This document shows positions 9,430 to 19,382 of a DNA stretch of 50,379 bases, piece after piece; within the stretch, counting starts at the first letter, position 1; each line of letters starts with the position of its first letter. Source of the stretch: Chara braunii (Eukaryota > Streptophyta > Charophyceae > Charales > Characeae); contig BFEA01000073.1 in the NCBI GenBank assembly GCA_003427395.1, forward strand, positions 1,743,873 through 1,794,251, given 5' to 3'. A program made the translations under genes and the position numbers. The notes beneath the pieces are model-generated. The model was given only the letters and a program-made list of their open reading frames with translations, did no database searches and was not told where the DNA came from.

Positions 9430-9920
9430 GTCGGCGCTATGTACCCTTGAGAGAGAAACCTAAGCTTAGACTGATAAGAGGCCATGAAGGGTTGGGTAAG
9501 GCTGAATTAGACAAGCTATTGGATTCCCTTAACTCTATAGCAGACAGGGTCGTAATCCCCTATGAAATCGTGAGGTATGAAGTAATAAAGGAACCTGGAC
9601 GGGAACAGGACAGCCTGTATGTTCTTACATGTTATTTTATTAATCTTGATGAGTATGATATTGGGATCTACGTACCCAAACAAAGGTTTGAGGAGTGTAG
9701 AAAAGGTGCGTGTTGACAACGAGTTTCGGATTTTGCACATGTTGAGAAAAGAAGATTAGAGCGAGAGGGAAGAAACTTCTCTTTTAGTACCTATGTCAGA
9801 CCTTTTGTTAGGATATCATCTCCGCCTGTTGAGGGATTCACATTCCCAAGAGACAATTGGTATGCCATTATAAAGTTTGCATGGAAAGTGAAGAAAGTCC
9901 AAGAAGAATACTCTCAGTAG
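9426..9920 (+). pseudogene. Family member E with an in-frame TGA
   Basis: An ATG at 9426 opens a frame that stops at TGA 9714-9716. The same frame continues open to TAG 9918-9920 and encodes the remaining family C-terminus (ISSPPVEGF, then DNWYAIIKFAWKV). At the stop, member D has Trp in the aligned position (GRCWGFAEEV versus GAC-stop-QRVSDFA), so a TGG to TGA change is the simplest reading. The core LYVLTCYFINLDEYDIGIY is intact. Confidence 0.6.
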
Positions 9921-10429
9921 CCAAGATAACTACTGTGAGGGGTAAACTCTATGAGGTAATAGGGTGTGATAATCCTTTTGTGATCCTAAGGTACGAGACT
10001 TGTGAGAGGGGGCCCATAATATTTCACATCCCAGTGGTAAAATTCCTTAGTACTGGCAGCCTGGACGTACGAATTTATGCACCGGCAGACCTAGAAAAGG
10101 AAGATGACTACTTGAAGTGTCAGACAGGCGCTTACATTAGTCTCATAAGAACCAAAGAGTGACTTGAAAAGCTAAAGAGAAAAGTAACCTGGGGGAAAGA
10201 AGTAAGACAGTTTGAGAGGCTCCCTGAGTTCTTGATTACTAAGGGATTTGAAGGCATGAGAGATTGGATATCTCTGTTGGAAACCATTGCAGAGATCGGT
10301 AGAGAAAGAGAAAAAGACTCCGCTGTGATGATAAAATCTCTACTCCTGAGTACCTTTGAACACAGATTCGAGGTCCCTGATTACGTTCAACCTGAGATCT
10401 ACCTTTCAGATATTGTTTGTGATGCTTAA
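9857..10429 (+). pseudogene. Family member F, divergent, with an in-frame TGA
   Basis: Frame 2 is open except for TGA at 10160-10162. It carries the family strand and core (HIPVVKFL, then LDVRIYAPADL) and, later, a GMRDWISLLETIAEI segment in the place of the usual DG-x-x-W helix. The first 60 nt overlap member E in another frame, so the true start is probably after 9920. The PxPPxP block is not recognisable. This is the most divergent member, and homology rests mainly on the core and order. Confidence 0.45.
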
Positions 10430-10431
10430 CA

Positions 10432-10722
10432 ATGTCCAGCTTGACTGAACAACTGACACTAGGAGTTGTGCTGGAAGGTAGAGTAGCCAAGGTGGAGGGG
10501 ACTCTTCGGATCTCTAACAAAAATCTTTCCACCCTGGATGAGCTTGAGTTTTTGCAGCCTTTCTTGGATCGCATGAGAGATTCTGCCTTGAGAATTACCA
10601 CTGACCAGATGGAGATAAGCTATCTGTTAAAGGTGGTGAAAGTGCGAGCTACTGAGAGAGTATCATATCACACTTTTCAGGAACGGGTCTCTCTTGCAAG
10701 AAGGATCAGCAGCGGGCTGTAA
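10432..10722 (+). CDS. Small ORF G1, 96 aa, unknown
   Basis: An ATG ORF starts 2 nt after the preceding stop. Its C-terminal half (SALRITTDQMEISYLLKV, then ERVSLARRI) is related to the next ORF (ALPLITTQSIIVYTLYV, then EHVSLARRV). The two form a second tandem pair of short proteins just upstream of gag. I do not recognise the domain. It could be a remnant of the same family, but the DxRxY core is absent. Confidence 0.45.
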   Translation: MSSLTEQLTLGVVLEGRVAKVEGTLRISNKNLSTLDELEFLQPFLDRMRDSALRITTDQMEISYLLKVVKVRATERVSYHTFQERVSLARRISSGL

Positions 10723-10766
10723 ATGATGCAATTTGATTATGAGATTATAACCTGACTCGATATTTT

Positions 10767-10991
10767 ATGATCCGGGGTACTATAAAGGGGTATGACAGAA
10801 GACTGAGTAGGGATGATGAGAAAGAATTGATTGAAGATTACATTGGGAGGTTGAGAAGGATTGCACTGCCCTTGATCACTACCCAATCAATCATTGTCTA
10901 TACCCTATATGTACAGAACTCTCAGGGGGTAGAGCAGACAAGAGAAGAGAGGAATGAGCATGTATCTCTTGCGAGGAGAGTGAGAAATTGA
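10767..10991 (+). CDS. Small ORF G2, 74 aa, paralogue of the preceding ORF
   Basis: This ATG ORF has a charged N-terminus, then a segment matching ORF G1 (ITTxxxxxxYxLxV, and SLARR near the C-terminus). It ends 60 nt before the gag start. No known function. The conserved pair argues for tandem duplication within the 5' leader of the retroelement. Confidence 0.4.
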   Translation: MIRGTIKGYDRRLSRDDEKELIEDYIGRLRRIALPLITTQSIIVYTLYVQNSQGVEQTREERNEHVSLARRVRN

Positions 10992-11053
10992 AGGGCAGAA
11001 AAGAAAGAGGACAAGAGTCATAGAAAGAGAAAGGAATACTTGGGAAAAAGTCT

Positions 11054-12059
11054 ATGGTCAAGATGGCAGGGCGAGCAAGACCAAGTACATCTGCAGGGAC
11101 CAATGAAGAGGCCCTGGTTGGGGTTATACGAGAACTGGTCGAGAGAGTTGATACAATCAAAGGGGGGTCAGATATTGCCAGAGCAAAAAGGCCGGATGAG
11201 AGAATTCCCTGTTTCAGAGGACCCCAGGTTAATGACTTCTTGAACGAGTATGAATTGTTTGGACTTAGCTATGGCTGGACAGATAAGCAACGACTTAAGC
11301 ACCTTCTATCTTATTGTGACACTGATTCGAGACTGGCAGTTCAGGAATTAATGGAAGGTGCTACTACTTGGGAAGAAGTCAAAGAGAGACTGAAAAATGA
11401 ATTTGAGAAAGATTCGGTACCAACCACAACTAAGGACCTACTCAATATTAGAAGAGCAAAATATTACATTTTCAATGTTTTTCTTCAGACCTTTACCTGA
11501 ATATCAAGAAGAATTCCATATTTGGATGAGGCTCAGAGATGCCATATATTTTTGACAAATTTTACTGACACTGAAAGGCAAGCAGTTCTTAATCAAGCTC
11601 AGCACTATCCTCTCAGATGGAATGAAATGGTTGCATTCATAAGAACTCTACCTACTGTCTCCCATAAGAAATGGTCACTGGATCAGATCAGTGCTTTGGC
11701 CAAAGACTGGGAGACTGAGAATGGGATGAATAGAGGAAGCAATATAACTGTTGAAAATATTCTTCAAAAAGTGATGGCTAACTTTATGCCGCAAGACCTG
11801 CAACGCATGCTGTGGATGACAGGGGAAAGAAGAAGGCGGAAAGTGAAGAAGATGACGACGATGACGATGATAATGAGGGCTATGGTAAGAAAGGGGATTC
11901 TTCCAGACCCAAAAGAATGGGAAGAATGGTGATGGAGGGAACAGAGAGAGAAGAAAATATGATGAGCGTCCTAAGAGGAGTTTCACTTGCTACTATTGTG
12001 GTGAAAGTAGACATACTACCACCTACTGCAAGCCACTTGAGGAGAATGTACGAAGTGGG
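11054..12059 (+). pseudogene. gag: Ty3/gypsy gag (capsid and nucleocapsid), frameshifted
   Basis: Gag forms the virus-like particle and packages the element RNA. Residues 50-135 of the ATG 11054 frame look like a retrotransposon capsid (FRGPQVNDFLNEYE, GWTDKQRLKHLLSY, TTWEEVKERLKNEF). TGA at 11498-11500 interrupts it. The frame reopens at 11522, with a short stretch readable only in another frame between them, so there are compensating indels. A third frame supplies the nucleocapsid zinc knuckle C-YY-C-GESR-H-TTTY-C at 11988-12029, after a basic, Gly/Asn-rich linker. An acidic Asp run lies at about 11840-11880. The nucleocapsid frame continues into the protease ORF, as in a Gag-Pol fusion. 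Confidence 0.75.
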
Positions 12060-13385
12060 GTGGCAAAAAAATATGCTATGGGCCATGTCTGTGATAGCTC
12101 ATGGAATAAGTTGGATCCTAGATCTCCGGGAGATGTGAGACTTCTTGCTCTTAAACATGATGAAAAGATGAAGATTAAGAAGAAGAGAAAGACCAATATG
12201 AATGTTCATTTCCTCACTGGAGATTTGCCTAATGAACTGGTACAAAGAACAGATGACCCTCATACCATGATTGAGTTGTCTCTGCAGTCCTTCACATTGA
12301 CAGAGTGTGAGCCTAGTGAGGCATCAACAAGTGAGTCTCCATTGGGAGGGAACCCTACTTTTCAGAATCTCATTGGACTAGTAGAGTCCTCTTCCAATGA
12401 AATGACTCATTTTCTGGCAAATATGATGTCATTCCATGGTGATCTACCCCCAGAGCTTGTCATGGAACCTAGTGTCAGGGTTGGTGAAGTAAGGAACCAC
12501 CAAACCCGTATGACACCTCAAATGATAGAAGAAAAGAAAAGAAAGAAGGCTGAGGAAACACTTATCGACATCCTTGATGATCCTGAACCGGAACGTTTAC
12601 AGAAAAAGAATGAACAGGGGAAAAAGAGAAAATTTATTCTCAAGAGTGATTTGGATGATGGGACAGTGCTTTCTGATGTAATTGCTAAGATGTTCGAAGA
12701 AACAGAAGTGACAATGTCTTTCAAGGAAGCGATGACACTAGCACCCAAATTGAGAGAAGAATTGAAAAGGTTGATTGAGAAGAAGAAAATGGAAGTTAAT
12801 TATTTATGGTCAGTCTTTCCCAACCAAGTGAATAGATCACTACCTGGTTGCAGGATGAGATTTGCAACCATGGGTTGTGGGCATCTTACAATTCGCATTA
12901 ATCAAGTGAAGATTTTAGCCCTAGTAGATTCTGGGGCAGAGATGATACTTCTTTCACGAAGAACGATGGAAGCATGTAATTTATCTATTGACAGGCCTGC
13001 ACAAAACGTACTGAGTAATATTGCAGGATAACTCTTCGTGGCAGGATTTATTGATAATTTGTCTATCAAGGTTGGGACAATGACTGTGCAGTTACTGGGT
13101 TTTGTAGTACCTGATTTGGATCATGACTGTATCTTGGGAACTTCATTCTTGCATAGGATGGATGCGACTCAATTTTTCAGTCATGAGGGGTCATCTTGGA
13201 TCAGCCTACAGGATCCAGAGACTGCTCAAGAGCAAACCTTTATGATCGGTACAAAAAATGATTTCAAACATCAATTGTCTGCTAACTCGATCAGGAGGGA
13301 GGAATCTGCTGAAAGGGTTAGGAGACTAAAGGAGGAAGGAAAACGAGAAGCAAAAGAAGAGATTTCAGTGGGAATCAAGTTTTGA
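12060..13385 (+). pseudogene. pol: Retropepsin-like protease region of pol, one in-frame stop
   Basis: The frame continues from the nucleocapsid. After about 280 residues of charged linker it reaches VDSGAEMILLSRR (DSGA at 12927-12938), the catalytic motif of an aspartic protease. TAA at 13029-13031 breaks the frame. The same frame continues with the protease second half, including DLDHDCILGTSFL (the ILG-x-x-FL motif). The catalytic Asp and the hydrophobic-hydrophobic-Gly motif are intact. Only the stop separates the two halves. Confidence 0.75.
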
Positions 13386-13554
13386 AGATGATGAGAGTCG
13401 TTGGTAAACTCGAGGATGAGGACGGGCAAATTGAAGCCTTCAAGAAAGCTGTGGAAACTGCTAAGGGAGGGAAGATGGAATTGAGATTTGCATCGACTCG
13501 CCCTTTTTTAGAAAAATAGCCACTGGGTCAAAAAGAAAGTATAAGCCCAAGGGG

Positions 13555-14484
13555 GTGAAGAAAAACCCAGTGGCAGTCTTAATAGAGAAATATTATGATG
13601 AAGCATTGAAAAATGAAAATCAAATTATAAGAGCATTGAGAGAATCAGCAAAGCTGCAGAATAGGGTTACCAGAGAAAGGTTTGACACAATGAAGATAGG
13701 CTCGGATCAGTTTATCCTGCCTAAAGAGAAAGAATATATCTTCAGGATGTGCCAGGAGTTCTCTGGTGCTTTCTCTTTTAATGATGAGGAGAGAGGGCGA
13801 TTGGACGTGGACATGATCAAGATGGCCAAGATTTGGACAGTTGACCATGTCCCGTGGAATGATAGACCAACTAAGTATGCCTTGAAGGAAGAGGCAGAAG
13901 TTGTGAAGTATCTTGACAAAAAGATTGCAACTAATGTTGCTGAATCTATAGATGGACCGTATGCTAACCACTGGTTTTGTTTCTTGAAATCAGGGGGCGG
14001 ACTAAGATGAATACAGAATCTTCAGAAGCTCAATTCTGTGACGGTACGTGATGCAGGTAGTCTTCCTAATGCTGATCTCCTCGCTGAGTCCTTTGCTGGT
14101 CGATGTATTTATTCTCTAGTTGACCTGTATTCTGGCTATGATCAGTTCCCTATTGACCCCACTAGCCAGCCCATGACTGCCATGCACACGCCAAGGGGGC
14201 TTGTTCAGATGTGTGTGGTACCTCAGGGCTGGACTAACGGCGTGGCAGTGGTTCAAAGGGATATGATCAAAGTCATGCAGGATATCTCTCCTGAAATAAC
14301 CAGTTCCTACATTGATGACAATCCTATAAAAGGGCCTCTGGTGAGAGATGAGACTTTGGTCGCAGGGGGAGTCAGAAAGTTTGTCTGGGAACATGCTGAA
14401 GAAGTTAAAATGGTCCTAGAAAGACTTCGGAAGTATAATCTGACTGCCAGTGGACCAAAGTCCCTTCTCTTTCAGCAGAAGTGA
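13555..14484 (+). pseudogene. pol: Reverse transcriptase, fingers and palm, one in-frame TGA
   Basis: It copies element RNA into DNA. The N-terminal part (VPWNDRPTKYALKEEAEV) is followed by the ANHWFCFLKSGGGLR block, then TGA at 14008-14010, then IQNLQKLNSVTVRD in the same frame. Related elements usually have Trp at that stop. Domain motifs in order are LVDLYSGYDQF, TAMHTPRGL, VVPQGWTN and the catalytic YIDD box at 14308-14319. At about 14460-14484 the frame shifts into the thumb region that starts at 14481. The order of domains places it in Ty3/gypsy. Confidence 0.8.
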
Positions 14485-15200
14485 TAATCTTGGGCTTCAG
14501 ATGTTTCTCCAAGAGTAGGAGTCCAGATCCCAAGAAGATAGAAAAAATCTTGAACTGGCCTCTGCCTCTCAAAAGAGTGACAGATGTCAGAAGCTTCTTG
14601 GGAGTTTGTGGCTTCTGGAGGATTTTTATTCCTCATTTTGCTGCCCTTGCAGAACCTCTGAGATAAATGGTAAGACAAGGGGCTAACTTAGCATGGAATG
14701 ATAAAAGACAAGTCGCAGCAGAAACATTGAAAGAAAAACTAAGGAACGGTGGTGTAGTACTGGGAGTACCCTATTATGATGATGAGGAGACAAGACCTTT
14801 CATCATTGAAGCTCATGGAGGACCAGTGACTCTGGGTGGAGTGCTTATACAGAAAAATGAAAATCGAAGAGAAAGACCCCTAAGGTTTGAAAGCAGAACC
14901 CTCAATTCTACTGAAAGAGGCTACACCCAATTCAGGAAAGAGCTATTGTCAATTATCCATAGCCTCAGGTGCTTCAGGCACTACGTCTTGGGAAGGAGAT
15001 TCATCCTGAGGACTGATGCATCTGCTGTGATTGGTGCCATTAAAAAACATCAACAGGTAGATCCAACAGTCAGCAGATGGATTGCTTTCATCAAGACATA
15101 TGATTTTAAATTGGAAAAGATCCCCACTGAGAAGAACAGAGCGGATGGTTTAAGCCGGATTGAGAGGCGAGAAGAAGAGGAAGATGTGAATGGAACAATT
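14481..15200 (+). pseudogene. pol: RT thumb and RNase H of pol
   Basis: The thumb (ILGFRCFSKS, DVRSFLGVCGFWRIFIPHFA) is followed by TAA at 14664-14666 and then, in the same frame, RNase H (RPFIIEAHGGPVTLGGVLI, YTQFRKELLSIIHSL, FILRTDASAVIGAI, EKNRADGLSRI). RNase H removes the RNA strand after first-strand synthesis. The first catalytic Asp, normally in a T-D-x-G/S-type context, reads His here (EAHGGP), so the nuclease is probably inactive. The Glu, the second Asp and the last Asp are visible. Confidence 0.75.
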
Positions 15201-15560
15201 GATGAATCTGCCTATGTTGATAATTTCCTTAATGAAAAAGATGATGAGGATTATGAGGCACCATGCTCTTACAAGTGGAGTCTGTGGCCTAAAGAGAGAG
15301 ACAACTGGGAAGAAATTCCAAGTGCATACGTCTATGAGTCGATTATAGGGAAAGAAGAAGATGAAGAACCAAACGATTGGTATGCAAAAGTTAATGCAGC
15401 AGCAGTGGCCGCTCATGAGGTTGGGGAAAGTTCAGGTTCAAAGAAAGAAGAAGAGAGTGAAAACAAGGAAGAAGAAAAAAAATTCTTCTCTGAAGAATAT
15501 GATGAAAATTATCAAGAGATTGGTAGAAAGATGGAAAGGGAGCGACTAAAAGAATATTAC
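15201..15560 (+). pseudogene. pol: Acidic linker of pol between RNase H and integrase
   Basis: This open frame, continuous with RNase H, encodes a Glu/Asp/Lys-rich, low-complexity stretch of about 120 residues with several short Trp/Tyr-containing segments. No domain is recognised. It is likely a disordered linker. The frame remains open into the integrase. Confidence 0.55.
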
Positions 15561-16790
15561 TTTAAAGATTCAAGGAAGAAATTCAGACTAAAAAGAGGAC
15601 ATCTCTTTGTGGATGGTGAGGGAGGCCTGCCTCCACTAAGAGTAGTCTGTGGTAAAGAGAGGCAGTTAGAGATAATTGCTGCCTTGCATGAGGGAGTTGC
15701 TGGTGGCCACAGGGTTGTTGGGGCTACCTACTCCAAGACTATCAAACTCTACTTTTGGCCTTACATGAGGGACATGATTTTCAGATATTGTAAATCATGT
15801 GTCTTATGTCAGAAGAGGTCTACCACAAGGATGATTAAGCTTCTATTTCCTACAATCCTGGTAGAGCAAGGCAGCAGAGTTCATTTGGATCTCATCACTA
15901 TGCCTCCAGGCAAGGGTGGGATGAGATACATACTAAACATGAGAGATAATTTCTCTAGGTACGTTGAGGCAAAAACTCTGAAAAGGAAGACAGCCGAGCA
16001 AGTGGCTGATTGGATAGAGGAAGTCTATATCAGGTATCCCTTTATCTGAGAATTTGTCTCAGATAGAGGATCAAAATTCATAAATGAGATTGTCAGAAGA
16101 ATTACGCTCAGATTGGGAATCAGAATTCGATATGTGACTACTTACCATCCTCAAGCGAATGCTTCTGTGGAAAGAGGCCACAAAACTCTGAAACATTCAT
16201 TGGCCAAGTGGTGTGAAGGGAAACTCAGCAACTGGCCAAAGGTATTAAGAGTTGTTGTATATGCTGATAATATCACAGTCAAGAGAACTACTGGTTATGC
16301 ACATTTTATTCTGTGGTACGGTCGTTATGCTACGCTACCAATTGAGAGTATTGTCAAGATATAGTCAAGTCAAGAAAGTGACAGAGATTATTCTATTTCA
16401 TAGCTCCTTCAGATCAGAATGAGGCAGATTTATGAAGTTGATTAGGCAGTGATGAATGCAGCAGAGAGAATGGCATCCAACAGGCTATCAGATCAAGAAA
16501 GATGGAATAAGAAAAGGTACATAAGAAAAGACAAATTGAAGATTGAAGATGTTGTTCTTCTGTTTGACAGTTCCCTTGAGACTCAGTGGACTAAAAGATT
16601 GGAGCCTAGATAGCTTGACCCTTACAAAATCACAGGTGAAGCAGAAGAGAAAGTTTATGAGATATAAAAAATGGATGGATCTAGGGTTCATGGCATGGTA
16701 TCAGGGTCAAAACTTCGTAAGTTCATGTTCAGAGACCCTGACTTGATCCCTACAGTGACTTCAAAGAGAGGAAAGAGAAGTCAACCATCC
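15561..16790 (+). pseudogene. pol: Integrase of pol with several in-frame stops
   Basis: It inserts element cDNA. The zinc-binding H-x-x-x-x-x-x-H...C-x-x-C region (HEGVAGGH to CKSCVLCQK) lies at about 15690-15815. The catalytic D,D-35-E triad is visible: Asp at 15888-15890, Asp at 16062-16064 (SDRG) and Glu at 16170-16172 (ASVERGHK). The last two are exactly 35 residues apart. TGA at 16047-16049 and TAGs at 16362-16364, 16443-16445 and 16611-16613 interrupt one otherwise open frame. The C-terminal region (NRLSDQERWNKKRYI, then LDPYKI, then FMFRDPDL) runs to about 16788. No chromodomain is seen. Confidence 0.8.
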
Positions 16791-18833
16791 AAGTAAGAGA
16801 ACGGTCATAGAGGACTGAGAAAGAGTACAGTAAGACACTGAGACAGTGAGGCTCAGTTATCAGCAGACATTGATCATTCTTGCATATTCAATTCAACATT
16901 TCAGTTTCAGTATTTCTTCAAGTACTTCAGTTTCAGCATCTCCGTTTCAATATTCCAGTTTTCAGCAAGTCATTTTATTATTTATTTCAGCAAACAACTA
17001 AGTTAATGGGACTATATCTTTGATGCAGCGCTGCAGTCGTTCCATGAGTGCTAAATCCTGGGAGTGGGGAGTAACTGTGAGTACAGTTCTGGGAGCATTG
17101 ACATAGTGTCAAGATCTGAGAAACTCATGGCTGTGGCACATCAAATGATATAAGCAGTATTATTCTTATGACAAAGGGAAAGCATGGTGGGCATAGAGAG
17201 GTTCAATTCTGTCTGATTGAAAGTTATCAGCAGTAGGGCTTCGTATCTCTGACTAAGTTGTCCATCCAAGAGATTTAGACGAAGGCAGGCATAAAGAAGT
17301 TCAGCTTTACTTGACTGAGAATGGTAAGTAGAGGGACTTCGTGCTTCTTGGCTAATGGCTTGTCTTCACTCAGATGATTAGATGAGGGAAGGGACCTCTC
17401 TGAGATCAGTGTTTCAGTATTTCCTTGAGACTGACGGGACGTCTCTTGGAAAAGAAATCCCAGTTGAGGGAAGGGACCTCTCTGGGGCTAGCACTAAGTC
17501 TTTGCTTGAGGCTGAAGGGAGGTCTCTTGCGAACCCTTAGTGTTTGCTAGCATGTTATTGTTCAGTGCCTCTTGAGATTGAAGGGAGGTCTCTTGGGAAA
17601 TGTTTGTTCTGTAATGGGGTGAAGGCAGTCTGCTTGTGGGGTTATAATATGCTTGCCTGACTGTATGTGCCTGGGTGTTTTTTTTTCCTCTCTAACCTAA
17701 GGATGCTTTGATTGTCGGGGCCAGCCAGAGCCTTACCGCAGTAGGTTGCAATCTGGTGGGGTCAGCAGGTCCTCGACGCGAGTGTCGAATTCCGTAGTCA
17801 GCTGAGGCTAGGACTGCGGGAGTCTGGCCTATGAGGCTGAGAAGGGTCAGCTGGAACCCTACCGCAGTCAGAGGATGCAATCCAGTGAGGTTAGCCAGAG
17901 CGTGGAACTGTGGTCAGACCGGGTCCCACATTTTAAAATCTGGGCGGGGTAGCCAGCGCCCTTGGCCAAAAACTGGTAGGTGAGCCGGTCCCTGATTGCA
18001 GTGGTCAAATCCGGATTCGGGACAGTTAGACTGACGGGACGTCTACTGTCATAGGGTGACCAGACCCGCTATAGTCTAGNTGTCCTGGCGAGAGTGTCAA
18101 AGGGCTGCCATACTCGAGTAGTGGGTATGATTGGTCCTGACCTGGAGGCAGGTCAAAGGGGCTGTCAAGACAGATGGTCTGACTAGTCCTAGCCTGAGGC
18201 GGGCCGAATGAGGTATGTCAGACTGACGGGACGTCTGGCATTCCTGGCCAGTGGTGGGCCGAAACCAAGGCAATCAATAAATCCTGGGTATGAAGAACTG
18301 TTATGTATTAATTGTTAATTGTATTTATTATTTTATTTATGGGTTTTATTCTAATTTATTAATGCTTGGCTGCTGGTTGTCGGAGGGTCTGCATGCTGGG
18401 GTATGGTTGTTGTCTGTGGGACTTGCTGGTTTTGCAGGTATATAAATAATTGTTTGAAGTTCCCGGACCAGAGAAAATGAAAAGGGTTTGGTATCCCTTC
18501 CCTTTTGTCTGAGAAGTTGAAGAGACGCCTCACTCAGACCAGAGAAAGAAAATAAGGGTTGGTATCTCCATCAAGTGAGGAACTGAGAAGATGTCTCTCA
18601 TACCAGAGACCAGAAAAGAGGGTTTGGTATACCCTACTCCCAGCATAGCAGATAGAGTGAGTACCCTTGTTACTGGGGTCATCCTTGGCATAAATGTTTG
18701 ATCAATGGTTGAGGTATATTCCATGTGAAGAGCCAACAGTTGAACAGGTCAAGCATTCAGACAGAATCCTTCTTAAAATTTTATTTGGTGGCCGACAAGC
18801 GGCCTGGTTCACGAGGAACCTGCATCCCTGGCC
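16791..18833 (+). other. 3' non-coding region of the retroelement with short repeats
   Basis: No gene is recognised. A 17-bp word, AGACTGACGGGACGTCT, occurs exactly at 17428-17444, 18028-18044 and 18220-18236. Weaker relatives (GAAGGGAGGTCTCTTG) lie at about 17510 and 17580. The region 17700-18240 is a mosaic of degenerate units with CAGCCAGAGC, GGTTGCAATC and TGGTGGGG words. An A/T-rich patch lies at 18300-18360. Confidence 0.55.
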
Positions 18834-19382
18834 TTAAGGAAACCAAACTCTCAGGCCTGGGACGCTAAGGAGTGGACGGTGAACTAAGAATTTTGTGAGT
18901 CGAAACCAGACTAAAAAAACTGAAAAGAAATCGCGCTTATACAGGACATAAAAGACTGCCATGAGTTCGAGTTGGAAGAGAAAGAGGAGCAAGAAGATGC
19001 TAAAAAGAACACAGTGACTGGGATGATGGGGGGATGAGACAGTACATGGAACAGAAGGGGGCAGAACGGGTACTATCGCCTTGCTTACGGCAAGGGTGGA
19101 AGGAGCTCTGGGGATATAAGGAGGAGAAGAGGCGCTAGGAGTACCATAGCGCGCGTCGAATTTCTTGCGAAGGAACTCCATCCTGTCTAGTGATGGAGTC
19201 CTCTCGTACCACCCTCCTAACGGGTAACGAGGGTGTGGCCTTAAACGGCCATAGCCTCGCGACTCCTCATCTTCCTCCTCCTCTGAGCTATAATCCCGTC
19301 GAGCCCTAGCTGGCGGTTCTTCTTTTGCTTTTCCGCCTCTTCCTCCTCTTCCCCTACCCTGTCCGCGGCGTGCCTCAGGCAT
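18834..19382 (-). CDS. Antisense ORF in the 3' region (RGG-rich, acidic; 182 aa)
   Basis: An ATG ORF on the strand opposite gag-pol. The N-terminus is Arg/Gly-rich (RGQGRGRGGRGG), followed by an acidic SSEEEEDEES stretch and a Tyr/Pro/Arg region. After residue 98 (LPAST-like PSTLA) the DNA reads GTAAGC on the minus strand (19088-19083). This is a fair splice donor, and a CTTTTTAG acceptor lies about 89 nt on. The hydrophobic C-terminal tail of the unspliced ORF may thus be intron. Antisense genes in the same place are known in Tat-lineage plant retroelements (for example Grande), but I see no sequence homology and infer only by position. The RGG plus acidic composition suggests nucleic-acid or chromatin contact. 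Confidence 0.45.
   Translation of the reverse strand: MPEARRGQGRGRGGRGGKAKEEPPARARRDYSSEEEEDEESRGYGRLRPHPRYPLGGWYERTPSLDRMEFLRKKFDARYGTPSASSPPYIPRAPSTLAVSKAIVPVLPPSVPCTVSSPHHPSHCVLFSIFLLLFLFQLELMAVFYVLYKRDFFSVFLVWFRLTKFLVHRPLLSVPGLRVWFP

Noticed and set aside
9714-16613. A reassigned genetic code in which TGA or TAG means Trp
   Set aside because: TAA stops and frameshifts are also present, and other frames end normally at TGA and TAG. Pseudogene decay is simpler.
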